From Fidelibacterota bacterium (lineage in GTDB: Bacteria > Fidelibacterota > Marinisomatia > Marinisomatales > TCS55), in NCBI GenBank assembly GCA_014382015.1, contig JACNKN010000069.1:1-32835 (forward strand): a stretch of DNA of 32,835 bases, read 5' to 3'. Of this stretch, positions 15,610 through 23,773 are shown one piece after another. The notes under the pieces are model-generated. The model searched no databases. It was not told where the DNA came from and saw nothing but the letters and a program-made list of their open reading frames with translations. A program made the translations under genes and the position numbers. Position 1 is the first letter of the stretch; every line of letters starts with the position of its first letter.

Positions 15610-16540
15610 ACCCAAGCAACTTCAAAAAGGAGATCGAATTGGTGTTGTGAGTCCCTCATATTGGCTGGAGGGAAAAGGGTTAGAACATGCAGTGGATGTT
15701 TTTCAAACGGAAGGCTATGAAGTTCAACTGGGAAAATCTGTTTTATTGAAAGACGGACCCTTCGCGGGCTCGCCACAGCAGCGCGCCAACGATATAAATC
15801 AGATGTTTTCTGATCCAAATATTGATGCCATCATCTGTGCTCGAGGTGGGTATGGCGCTAATAGGGTTCTACCTCTATTAGATTATGAAGCCATAAAAGA
15901 AAACCCAAAAATATTTATGGGGTATAGTGATATCACCGCTTTTCTCACATCTATCACCCAAAAAACAGAACTGGTCACATTTCATGGACCCATGCTTAGT
16001 ACATTTAAAAATGGTCTTGTCCCATATAATATGGACACTCTGGTGAATATCCTATCTGGAAATAAGGGCATGGTTATCACTGAACCGAGCTCTTTAAAAA
16101 TAACCACCCTTAAACACGGAGTAGCTGAAGGGTCACTTTGGGGTGGAAATATGTGTCTTCTAGTAAATCGACTTGGAACGAAGGATCAACTCAAAACTGA
16201 CGGTGTTATTTTATTTATAGAAGATATTGACGAAAATTTATATGCCTTTGATCGGTTGCTCATTCATATGAGAGAGGCGGGTATGTTTGAAAACATACGG
16301 GGCCTCATTATAGGTGAATTGGTCGAGATGAAAGATCAAGCAATTCCCTTTGGAAAATCCACAGATGAAATTGTGTTGGATGTGTGTGGTGATTTGGATA
16401 TTCCGATTATTTCTAATTTTCCCTGTGGCCATGGCGCTTATCAAGCAACCTTACCTATTTCGCTTCCGGTGCAGCTTAATGCTGGTCAAAATCCAGTTAA
16501 GTTAACATTTTTAGAATCCCCAGTTAGTAAAGGATATTAA
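15602..16540 (+). CDS. Murein tetrapeptide LD-carboxypeptidase (S66 family)
   Basis: A 312-residue protein with the S66 catalytic triad: S109 in MGYSDITAF, E207 in LFIEDID and H277 in CGHGAYQATLP. ARGGYGANRVLPLLD is another family hallmark. It removes the terminal D-alanine from murein tetrapeptides in the cytoplasm; MccF-like self-immunity enzymes share the fold but the neighbours favour recycling. It starts with GTG at 15602, inside the end of the amidotransferase gene. spmA begins at the next base after its stop. Confidence 0.88.
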   Translation: MIKPKQLQKGDRIGVVSPSYWLEGKGLEHAVDVFQTEGYEVQLGKSVLLKDGPFAGSPQQRANDINQMFSDPNIDAIICARGGYGANRVLPLLDYEAIKENPKIFMGYSDITAFLTSITQKTELVTFHGPMLSTFKNGLVPYNMDTLVNILSGNKGMVITEPSSLKITTLKHGVAEGSLWGGNMCLLVNRLGTKDQLKTDGVILFIEDIDENLYAFDRLLIHMREAGMFENIRGLIIGELVEMKDQAIPFGKSTDEIVLDVCGDLDIPIISNFPCGHGAYQATLPISLPVQLNAGQNPVKLTFLESPVSKGY

Positions 16541-17137
16541 ATGCTGAATTACATTTGGTTTGGAATGATGTTTGTCGGTGTGGTGGTTGGCATATTTACA
16601 GGCAATATTGATGCGGTCACTGCTGCTGCAATTGATATGGCAAAGGTAGCTGTGAATTTGGCCATTGGCCTCATTGGTATCATGGCGCTTTGGTTGGGTA
16701 TTATGAAAATTGCAGAAGAATCTGGACTCATTCGCCTCATCGCAAAAGGGCTCCGTCCCATTACCGTTCGGTTATTCCCGGGTGTGCCGGAAGATCACCC
16801 TGCGATCGGATCTATTGTATTAAATATGTCTGCAAATATCCTCGGCTTAGGAAATGCGGCCACACCGTTGGGTCTAAAGGCCATGGAAGAACTCCAGGAA
16901 ATAAATCCAGATAAAGAGACGGCCACCAATGCCATGTGTACTTTTTTAGCCATTAATACATCCAGTGTACAGTTGATTCTCCCCGCCACTGTAGTGGCGC
17001 TGATGGGTGCCACATCCAGCCAGATTTTTATTACTACTATTTTTGCCACAGGCATGTCCACGATTGCGGCCATCGCCGCTGTCAAATTTCTTGAAAAACG
17101 AAAACAGTTCGCCATTCAGTCAGGAGGAAACTCATGA
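16541..17137 (+). CDS. spmA: Nucleoside-recognition (Gate) domain membrane protein SpmA
   Basis: A 198-residue integral membrane protein with four to five hydrophobic helices. The SpmA hallmarks are IMALWLGIMKIAEESGL, PAIGSIVLNMSANILGLGN with AATPLGLKAMEELQ, and NTSSVQLILPATV. AAAGGA precedes the ATG. In Bacillus SpmA/B affect spore dehydration, but homologues are widespread in non-sporulating bacteria, often near peptidoglycan genes as here. Coupled to spmB by ATGA. The transported substrate is unknown. Confidence 0.88.
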   Translation: MLNYIWFGMMFVGVVVGIFTGNIDAVTAAAIDMAKVAVNLAIGLIGIMALWLGIMKIAEESGLIRLIAKGLRPITVRLFPGVPEDHPAIGSIVLNMSANILGLGNAATPLGLKAMEELQEINPDKETATNAMCTFLAINTSSVQLILPATVVALMGATSSQIFITTIFATGMSTIAAIAAVKFLEKRKQFAIQSGGNS

Positions 17138-17682
17138 TTGAATCATTTGTCCAGGGTGTAAACCAAGTCTCCCGTTATATTATTCCTTTACTGCTTGTGG
17201 GAATTCCTTTTTATGGGCTGGTCTTTAAAAAAGTGAAGGTTTACGAAACCTTTGTTGTTGGCGCAAAAGATGGGTTTACCATTGCAGTTCGCATTATCCC
17301 CTATTTGGTTGCCATACTCGTGGCAATTGGTATGTTTCGAGCTTCTGGGGCGTTGGATTTACTACTCAATTTTCTGTCACCCGTGTTAACCTTCATTGGA
17401 TTCCCGCCTGAGAATCTTCCCCTGGCATTGATGCGCCCCTTATCGGGAAGTGGTTCCCTGGGCCTATTGACAGATTTAATCAACCAGCATGGCCCCGATT
17501 CTCTCATAGCAAAAATTGGTGCTACCATGTTTGGATCCACTGAAACTACATTTTATGTATTGGCTGTATATTTTGGGTCGGTTGGGATTCGGAAAACACG
17601 CCATGCCCTTGTGGCTGGACTTTTTGCGGATGCGGTGGGGGTATTTAGCGCTGTTTATATTTGCCGATTTTTCTTTGGATAA
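17134..17682 (+). CDS. spmB: Nucleoside-recognition (Gate) domain membrane protein SpmB
   Basis: A 182-residue membrane protein with about five helices. The family segments are IPLLLVGIPFYGLVFKKVKVY, the GxSGSLGLLTD-like PLSGSGSLGLLTDLI, and MFGSTETTFYVLAVYFGSVG with IRKTRHA. AGGAGG lies at ideal spacing before the ATG, which overlaps the SpmA stop. It most likely forms a complex with SpmA in the inner membrane. Confidence 0.88.
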   Translation: MIESFVQGVNQVSRYIIPLLLVGIPFYGLVFKKVKVYETFVVGAKDGFTIAVRIIPYLVAILVAIGMFRASGALDLLLNFLSPVLTFIGFPPENLPLALMRPLSGSGSLGLLTDLINQHGPDSLIAKIGATMFGSTETTFYVLAVYFGSVGIRKTRHALVAGLFADAVGVFSAVYICRFFFG

Positions 17683-17702
17683 AAAAAGCCACATAAAAAG
17701 CC

Positions 17703-17757
17703 AAGTGTCACGAAGAAATTAATTATGAATAGAATTATAATTTTCGTGGTGACACTT
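17703..17757 (+). promoter_or_regulatory. Inverted repeat enclosing the ribosome binding site and start of the VanX-type gene
   Basis: AAGTGTCAC (17703-17711) and GTGACACTT (17749-17757) are perfect nine-base complements. The 37 bases between them contain the start codon at 17725 and extra A+T pairing (for example GAA with TTC). Folded in mRNA this would hide the translation start, so it may tune expression of the last gene of the cluster. No T-run makes it a standard terminator. Confidence 0.45.
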
Positions 17758-18399
17758 TTATTCTTGGGATGCAGTAATACGAATTCCATCATTTCAAAAG
17801 ATACTATTATTAACCATGATTTAGTTAATATTCAAGAATTAGATCCAACCCTTCTGGTGGAATTAAAATATTCTACCACTGACAATTTTATGAAAATGGA
17901 TGTGTATGGCGACCTTGAAACTTGTTATTTGCGAAAGGTGCCCGCCCAAATGTTGGTCAAAGCACATGAAATTTTGAAAACGAAACATCCCGAATTGCGA
18001 TTATTGATCTATGATGGACTTCGTCCAAGATCAATTCAGTGGAAACTTTGGAATACGTTGAGCGATATACCCGAATCTGATCGAACTAATTTTGTCGCAA
18101 ACCCTGTTTCAGGTTCGATTCACAATTTTGGAGCAGCGGTTGACCTCACATTGGCCAATAAAAATGGCGAACCTTTAGATATGGGAACAGGGTACGATTT
18201 TTTTGGGGACTTGGCCTTTCCTATCTACGAAGACTCCCTATTGGTCGCTGGCGTCCTTACATCTAAACAGGTTAACAACCGTTTATTGTTGCGCCAAGTG
18301 ATGGTACAGGCTGGATTTACCACCATAAAATCGGAGTGGTGGCACTTTAATGCATTCCCCTATAAAATAATCAAGTCGAAATATTCAATTATTGAATAA
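17725..18399 (+). CDS. D-alanyl-D-alanine dipeptidase lipoprotein (VanX/DdpX, M15D)
   Basis: A 224-residue lipoprotein (lipobox LFLGC, Cys16). M15D zinc ligands are H133 and D140 in SIHNFGAAVDL and H207 in SEWWHFN, with catalytic E204. R100 in YDGLRPRS matches the transition-state arginine of VanX. It hydrolyses D-Ala-D-Ala or similar D-dipeptides in the periplasm, giving D-alanine for reuse. There is no vanHA-type gene nearby, so a nutritional or recycling role, as in DdpX, is more likely than vancomycin resistance. Confidence 0.88.
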   Translation: MNRIIIFVVTLLFLGCSNTNSIISKDTIINHDLVNIQELDPTLLVELKYSTTDNFMKMDVYGDLETCYLRKVPAQMLVKAHEILKTKHPELRLLIYDGLRPRSIQWKLWNTLSDIPESDRTNFVANPVSGSIHNFGAAVDLTLANKNGEPLDMGTGYDFFGDLAFPIYEDSLLVAGVLTSKQVNNRLLLRQVMVQAGFTTIKSEWWHFNAFPYKIIKSKYSIIE

Positions 18400-18414
18400 T
18401 ATCCTATCGATTTC

Positions 18415-18930
18415 CTATTTGATCTCCCCTTTTAAGTCTTCCATTATCTTGTGTGCATCCAATCGACTTTTTTTATACTGAGAGTAGGGTGAATCTTTTT
18501 CATTATAAATAGAGATGATATAAACTGCTACCCAGTTTGTTGATGCGGTTGCTTGCGTTAAGTCTGGGGAAACGGTTGTTCGAACGCCACCTGACATGGA
18601 TTCCCGAGTTTGGAATGGCTTTTCAATGGTTGGATTATTCACTATTTCCTCTGAATAGCTTTGATCTTGTAGCACCACAAATGAATCAAATCCTTTTTCT
18701 ATGGTGAGCTCGGCACAACGATACAATAATCGGCGCGTGGTTTCTTCTTTTGATGTATGTTGATTTCCATAAAACCGAACTTCAATCATATCATCACCCA
18801 CCGCTTTGTCTTCATATCCACCCATTGCGTTTCTCGGACCATAGGCAGTAGCACAAGCGGATAAAAAAAGTGGCATAATTATGCTTGCAGGCATGACAAA
18901 TTTATTTAGTGTTTTTATTAAGTGAATCAT
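18415..18930 (-). CDS. CC0125/CC1285-type small lipoprotein
   Basis: A 171-residue protein with signal and lipobox (MPLFLSAC), followed by ATAYGPRNAMGGYEDKAV and an EVRFYGNQHTS segment, the pattern of the CC0125/CC1285 lipoprotein family of unknown function. AAAGGAG lies seven bases before the ATG. It follows the S10 peptidase gene by 24 bases on the same strand and is probably the last gene of that unit. The family usually lacks catalytic motifs and none is seen here. Confidence 0.75.
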   Translation of the reverse strand: MIHLIKTLNKFVMPASIIMPLFLSACATAYGPRNAMGGYEDKAVGDDMIEVRFYGNQHTSKEETTRRLLYRCAELTIEKGFDSFVVLQDQSYSEEIVNNPTIEKPFQTRESMSGGVRTTVSPDLTQATASTNWVAVYIISIYNEKDSPYSQYKKSRLDAHKIMEDLKGEIK

Positions 18931-18954
18931 AGTGTGACTCCTTTCAAATGAATA

Positions 18955-20436
18955 CTAATATTGAGCGGGTTCACCTTTTTTTGGTATTGAGTTTTTAATG
19001 AAATCACGGATATCATCATTCGCCTGTTTCAGGTCTTCTGATCTGAGATACATCATATGTCCGCTACGGTACCCTTTAAAACTAAGGCGGTCTTTCATCC
19101 GTCCACTGGGATCCAGTCGCCACATGGTATATTTTGCATCAAAATATTTGGTGGCGCCATCATAATAACCGGATTGGATCATGGTATGGAGGAAGGGGTT
19201 TTGAGCCATGGCCTGGCGTAAGTTTTCGCCGGTTCGGTTATTTTTATTATCCCAGGGTCGGACAGGACCAAACATGTTGTATTTGACATCTGTCTCAAAA
19301 TTAAGCACATTTTTATAATAATAATTTACGGCCGGGGTAAATGAGTGCAGCCAAGAAGTAAGTTCAGAATTAAAATCGGGGCGTTCGCCACCTTTTGTTT
19401 TATCAATTCCTTTATATCTTGAATCCAGCCGCCCGATTGTAAATCCTTCTTCCCGTAATAATTCTTTCCAGAAAAAAGAAGTTGGTACGTCTAAATTGTA
19501 GGAAAGAATTGCTTCTTTTGAAATGCCAGAATACCTTGCCATCTCCCGAGCTACTTCTTCTTTATCCCGCTGGGAAACATAGCCTCCTTTGGCAATGACA
19601 GGCATGAGTTCATTGATAGCATAATCCTCAACTTCCGGTAGTAAATCTGTTAAGTCTTTTCGTTGGAGATTTTTCTGCAATTTATTGTGATACCATGCCG
19701 CTGCCGTAAAATAGGGTAACCGTAATGCGGCGCCAAGTGGGCCTGCCCGGCGACCCTCACCGGAATCAATACCTAATTCTGTGGGAGAAACTAAAATCAC
19801 CCCGTTCAAATACATCCATTGACGGCCTTGAAGGGCATAAGACAGGCCCGATACACGTGTCGTACCGTAGCTTTCACCAATGAGGTATTTGGGTGATTCC
19901 CAGCGATTAACTCTTTGAATAAAGGTGTTTATCCACTCGGCTAAATATTTTATGTCTGCATTCACCCCGAAAAATCTTTCTTTTTTGACTTCCTTATCAA
20001 TAATCCGGGAATATCCCGTATTAACAGGATTCACAAAAACAATATCAGCCACATCTAATATTGAGTGGGGATTCTTTTTGACGCCATAAGGCTGAACAGG
20101 AAACCCTTCGTCGTTTACTTTTAAAATTTGGGGTCCAGTATAAGCCAAATGCATCCAAACGGAACCAGAGCCAGGACCTCCGTTAAAAGAAATCATGATT
20201 GGTCTTGAAGCCTGATCTTTTATACCTGTTCTCTCATAATATGTATAATGAACAGATGCAATAGGTTTCCCGTCTTCATCCCAAACGGGCTGTGTGCCTG
20301 TTGTTGCTTTATATTCAATGCGTTTTCCCCGAATCATTGTTTTATGCATGGAGAATACAGTTGTGTCTGCAGGAAGTGATCTTGATTGGGCGGACAATAA
20401 CCCAATCAGCAACAATAAAATAATTCTATTTTTCAT
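18955..20436 (-). CDS. Secreted S10-family serine carboxypeptidase
   Basis: A 493-residue protein with signal peptide MKNRIILLLLIGLLSAQ. The alpha/beta-hydrolase catalytic triad is S189 (LIGESYGTTR), D426 (SGYYDGATKYFD) and H460 (YRSGHMMYL). The oxyanion loop is SFNGGPGSGSVW, diagnostic of serine carboxypeptidases. It would remove C-terminal amino acids from peptides in the periplasm or outside. AAGGAG precedes the ATG. It is downstream of the flavin amine oxidase gene with a 73-base gap that contains a weak inverted repeat. Confidence 0.9.
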   Translation of the reverse strand: MKNRIILLLLIGLLSAQSRSLPADTTVFSMHKTMIRGKRIEYKATTGTQPVWDEDGKPIASVHYTYYERTGIKDQASRPIMISFNGGPGSGSVWMHLAYTGPQILKVNDEGFPVQPYGVKKNPHSILDVADIVFVNPVNTGYSRIIDKEVKKERFFGVNADIKYLAEWINTFIQRVNRWESPKYLIGESYGTTRVSGLSYALQGRQWMYLNGVILVSPTELGIDSGEGRRAGPLGAALRLPYFTAAAWYHNKLQKNLQRKDLTDLLPEVEDYAINELMPVIAKGGYVSQRDKEEVAREMARYSGISKEAILSYNLDVPTSFFWKELLREEGFTIGRLDSRYKGIDKTKGGERPDFNSELTSWLHSFTPAVNYYYKNVLNFETDVKYNMFGPVRPWDNKNNRTGENLRQAMAQNPFLHTMIQSGYYDGATKYFDAKYTMWRLDPSGRMKDRLSFKGYRSGHMMYLRSEDLKQANDDIRDFIKNSIPKKGEPAQY

Positions 20437-20464
20437 TCTTATTCTCTCCTTGTGATAGCAATCG

Positions 20465-20495
20465 AACCTATTGAATATACTTTATAATATAGGTT
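20465..20495. repeat. Short inverted repeat between amine oxidase and S10 peptidase genes
   Basis: AACCTAT (20465-20471) and ATAGGTT (20489-20495) are perfect seven-base complements around a 17-base A+T spacer, about 30 bases upstream of the S10 start. It may be a hairpin or binding site. Support is weak because the region is A+T-rich. Confidence 0.25.
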
Positions 20496-20509
20496 TTTAA
20501 CCAAATGAG

Positions 20510-21724
20510 TTAATCCTCATCGTGAATTTCTTGTGCAGCCCGTAGTCCTGAAAAAAGTGCTCCTTGCATCCAGCCATGATAGCTTGAGGCGTGTTCCCCT
20601 GCGAAATGGATTCGCCCTTCTGCTTTCCCAATATGATCTCCAAGTGCTTCATCTTGATCGGCCGTTGGAGAAGCCCAGGCTCCTCCGGACCATTTTTCCA
20701 AAACCCATGCGTGGGATGTCCCCAATTCAATATTATCTTTCCCGCCGGGAAAAATATTTTCCCACCGATTTAACACAAAGTTTATTCGTTTTTCTTCCGT
20801 AAGAATATCCATTTCTTGGGCGCGATCCCATCGTAAATATGACATAATAATTCCCCGAGGTCCTTCTCGATCCCAAGTTGGCTGCCATATTTCTTCCGGC
20901 CAATCCGTATTTCCCCAGCCGTTTAATCCGCCTTCTTCCCAAAACCGTTTCTTAAATTGAATGTATATTCGCGTAGATGGGGCATACCGATATCCGCCGC
21001 TCTTGGCGGACTCTTTTTCTGAAGAAAGTGACGGTGTAAATTGAATTCGGTGTAATACTGGGAGCGGAACTGTACACAGAGCTCGATCTCCCTCAATTGC
21101 TTCTCCATCTACTGATCGAACGACAACACCGTTTGATTTTTGCTCAATAGATGTAACTGGTGTAGAAAGATGAATTTGATCCTCAAGTGATTCGTAAAAA
21201 GCGTAAGGTAGTTTATCTGAACCATCCCGAAGTTTTACATATTCCTTATGTAAAACGGATCCGGGCCATGGCCGATCATCCAGAAAATTGTCTGTGGAAA
21301 CTGTTGTTCTTTTTCCTCCATAATAATTCACATAGGACCCAGATCTGGCATAAAAAGGATCCAACGCTAATCCAAAGTATTCTGAATAGCCCAATGTTAA
21401 GTCATGATCTGGTGGAATCCTTGCAGCCCCCGCTTCAGCAAAATGTTCGTCCGAAAAGGGGGAGCGTATGGTAAACACCCGGCCGCCAATCCTGCTTCTT
21501 GCCTCTAAAATGGTTACGTTATGCCCAGCTCTGGTCAATTCATAACCTGCAACCAATCCAGATAGTCCTGCACCTATAATAATAACCCGTTTAGATGGAC
21601 TGTTTCCAGACAGTTGTCCCGGAGATTCTTTTTCAGAATCATTATCTTCGCAAGATATAAAAGCAATTCCGGCGGTAAGTAAAGCGCTTTGACGAATAAA
21701 TTCCCGCCGTGTTAAATCGTACAT
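20510..21724 (-). CDS. Tat-exported flavin monoamine/amino-acid oxidase
   Basis: A 404-residue FAD enzyme. The N-terminus has a twin-arginine signal (LTRREFIRQ) and a possible lipobox ending at Cys25 (AFISC). The dinucleotide-binding fold is VIIIGAGLSGLVAGYELTRA with the downstream EARSRIGGR, and the C-terminal FAD contact is IHFAGEHASSYHGWMQGAL. Both are standard for monoamine oxidase/L-amino-acid oxidase/tryptophan monooxygenase proteins. It is somewhat shorter than classic members. Start: ATG 21724; a TTG two codons earlier also exists. It probably oxidises amines or amino acids after folding in the cytoplasm. It follows the deiodinase-like gene by 28 bases. Confidence 0.87.
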   Translation of the reverse strand: MYDLTRREFIRQSALLTAGIAFISCEDNDSEKESPGQLSGNSPSKRVIIIGAGLSGLVAGYELTRAGHNVTILEARSRIGGRVFTIRSPFSDEHFAEAGAARIPPDHDLTLGYSEYFGLALDPFYARSGSYVNYYGGKRTTVSTDNFLDDRPWPGSVLHKEYVKLRDGSDKLPYAFYESLEDQIHLSTPVTSIEQKSNGVVVRSVDGEAIEGDRALCTVPLPVLHRIQFTPSLSSEKESAKSGGYRYAPSTRIYIQFKKRFWEEGGLNGWGNTDWPEEIWQPTWDREGPRGIIMSYLRWDRAQEMDILTEEKRINFVLNRWENIFPGGKDNIELGTSHAWVLEKWSGGAWASPTADQDEALGDHIGKAEGRIHFAGEHASSYHGWMQGALFSGLRAAQEIHDED

Positions 21725-21752
21725 AACCAATCAATATTAAAGAAGTAATTCA

Positions 21753-22409
21753 CTATACAACAGTTGAAATCTCTTGAAATGATTTTTTGGTTATTTCTGG
21801 CACAGTAGCCTTATTTGCTGGATATCCGACAGGAATGAGCAAAAATGCTTTTTCATTATCCGGGCGATTTAAAATTTCTCCCAAAAAATTCATGGGGCTT
21901 GGTGTGTGTGTCAACGTGACCAAGCCTGCATGATGCAGGGCTGCTAATAAAAACCCGGAAGCAATTCCAACCGATTCATTGACATAATAATTTTTCCGCT
22001 GGTTATTATCATCCTTAATATCATAAATCTGTTTAAAAACAACAATAAGATAGGGTGCAATTTCCAGAAAGGGTTTTTGCCAGTCCGTTCCGAATTGGTT
22101 TAAATCTTCCAACCATTCTTTGGTGGCACGATGACGATAAAATTCTTTTTCCTCTTTTTCCGCAGCCTGACGAATTTTCGCTTTCACATCCCTGTTTTTC
22201 ACAACCACAAATTGCCATGGTTGTTTGTTCGCGCCCGATGGAGCCGATGCCGCCGTTTGAATACAATTGTTAATTATATCTATCGGCACACTTCGATCAG
22301 AAAATGCTCGAACTGTCCTGCGTTTTGACATTTCATCTAAAAATGTTTTTGATCGAGACTGCATATTTTTTTCGGAAAATTCTTGAAAGTCTAGTTGTTT
22401 GAATCCCAT
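21753..22409 (-). CDS. Nitroreductase-fold flavoprotein of the iodotyrosine deiodinase type
   Basis: A 218-residue FMN protein. KRRTVRAFSDRSVP is the FMN-phosphate motif and APSGANKQPWQFVVV the second FMN contact. The halotyrosine-binding lid of iodotyrosine deiodinase appears as E87, Y91 and K112, with the same spacing (4 and 21) as E157/Y161/K182 of the human enzyme, inside an EFY...WLEDL...DWQKPFLEIAP segment. The N-terminal LDFQEFSEKNMQSRSKTF also fits this subfamily, supporting the ATG at 22409. The likely reaction is reductive dehalogenation of halotyrosines, though ordinary nitroreductase activity cannot be excluded. Only 27 bases separate it from the divergent NPP gene start. Confidence 0.83.
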   Translation of the reverse strand: MGFKQLDFQEFSEKNMQSRSKTFLDEMSKRRTVRAFSDRSVPIDIINNCIQTAASAPSGANKQPWQFVVVKNRDVKAKIRQAAEKEEKEFYRHRATKEWLEDLNQFGTDWQKPFLEIAPYLIVVFKQIYDIKDDNNQRKNYYVNESVGIASGFLLAALHHAGLVTLTHTPSPMNFLGEILNRPDNEKAFLLIPVGYPANKATVPEITKKSFQEISTVV

Positions 22410-22436
22410 GCCTTTTGCCTAAATTTAACTCTGTAT

Positions 22437-23705
22437 ATGAAGAAGGAATTTAAATCACCAAGACCCGGGAAGATGCTTTTTGTTTTATTCATCCTTTGCA
22501 TGGCATTGGTAATAACCGGATGCCCTCATGATGAAAACAGCGAAGGTTCCTCTGCCGCCCTGATTATAATTTCTATGGATGGCTTTCGTTGGGATTATTT
22601 TGATAAAACGGATACACCAAATTTTGATAAATTGATCGACGGTGGATCCAGAGCGGCCGCACTTATTCCCTCTTTCCCAAGTAAAACATTTCCAAATCAC
22701 ATTACCATTGTTACCGGCAGATATCCAGAGAACCACGGTATTATTGCTAACCGAATGTATGATCCTATTTTCGACAAATACTATTACATCGGTCAGGGAA
22801 GCGCTCCTGTCCTTGATGGAAAATGGTATGATGCAGAACCGATTTGGGTAACGGCTGAAAAACAGAACCAAACAGCCATGACCATGTTTTGGCCCATTTC
22901 AGAAGCTGAAATTATGGGCGTTCGCCCTTCAGAATATTTTGTATATGACGGTTCTGTATCTCACAATGACCGTGTAGACCAACTATTGAAATGGTTGGAT
23001 TACCCTTCGACAAAACGTCCTCGATTTATGTCCACTTATTTTAGCCATCTGGATAATATTGGCCATCGTTATGGCCCCGATTCTGAGGAGGTGAAATCTG
23101 CCATTCGAGAAATGGACCGAACCATCGGTCGTCTGGTTAATGGCCTCAAATCCCGAGAGATATTTCAGAAAGTAAATATAATCTTAGTCTCGGACCATGG
23201 TATGGCAACAACCTCATCTGACTCTATGATTTTCCTGGATGATTATATTAATATGGATAATGTTTCTGTTGTGGACTGGACGCCAGTGGCTGCCATTCGT
23301 CCAAAAGGTGATGTGGAACCCATTTATGAAAAATTAAAAAATGCCCATCCTAAAATGAGTATATATAAAAAGGGGAAAGCGCCGGCAAGACTCCATTATA
23401 ATAACCATCGGCGGATTCAACCCATTACTGCCGTTGCAGATGAACATTGGTCAATTTCAACCAGAGAATATTTTAACGAAGGTGATCACAATGAAGGTCT
23501 TGGTCAAGCTACCCACGGTTACGACCCAATCTATCCTTCCATGGGCGGCGTCTTTGTTGGCCATGGTCCTGCCTTTAAATCTGGATTGAGTGGGCCCGGA
23601 ATTACTAATATTCACCTCTACGAAATGATGTGTAAAATATTGGGGTTAACGCCTGCGGAAAATGATGGAAATATCGATTCCACTCGGGTTTTTCTATCTC
23701 AGTAA
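22437..23705 (+). CDS. Nucleotide pyrophosphatase/phosphodiesterase (NPP family) lipoprotein
   Basis: About 422 residues. Lipobox ALVITGC places the lipid on Cys29. Alkaline-phosphatase-superfamily zinc ligands and nucleophile are visible: D48 (ISMDGFRWDYF), T84 (PSKTFPNHITIVTG), then SHLDNIGHRYG, LVSDHGM and THGYDP. These match ectonucleotide pyrophosphatase/phosphodiesterases (ENPP), which cleave nucleotide or lipid phosphodiesters outside the cytoplasm. ATG 22437 gives a proper signal; a TTG at 22395 would overlap the divergent gene. It is followed by a symporter, suggesting hydrolysis then uptake. Confidence 0.88.
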   Translation: MKKEFKSPRPGKMLFVLFILCMALVITGCPHDENSEGSSAALIIISMDGFRWDYFDKTDTPNFDKLIDGGSRAAALIPSFPSKTFPNHITIVTGRYPENHGIIANRMYDPIFDKYYYIGQGSAPVLDGKWYDAEPIWVTAEKQNQTAMTMFWPISEAEIMGVRPSEYFVYDGSVSHNDRVDQLLKWLDYPSTKRPRFMSTYFSHLDNIGHRYGPDSEEVKSAIREMDRTIGRLVNGLKSREIFQKVNIILVSDHGMATTSSDSMIFLDDYINMDNVSVVDWTPVAAIRPKGDVEPIYEKLKNAHPKMSIYKKGKAPARLHYNNHRRIQPITAVADEHWSISTREYFNEGDHNEGLGQATHGYDPIYPSMGGVFVGHGPAFKSGLSGPGITNIHLYEMMCKILGLTPAENDGNIDSTRVFLSQ

Positions 23706-23773
23706 TTTTACTTCCCATTTTCCACTTCACTATCATATACTTCCCAATCCTAAATAGGAGGTAATGGAAGAAT

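Noticed and set aside
16541..17682. spmA/spmB as evidence of sporulation
   Set aside because: Homologues are common in non-sporulating bacteria and no other sporulation gene is present.
17725..18399. Vancomycin-resistance function for the VanX-type protein
   Set aside because: No vanH, vanA-type ligase or VanRS genes nearby; the organism looks Gram-negative and the neighbours point to murein recycling.
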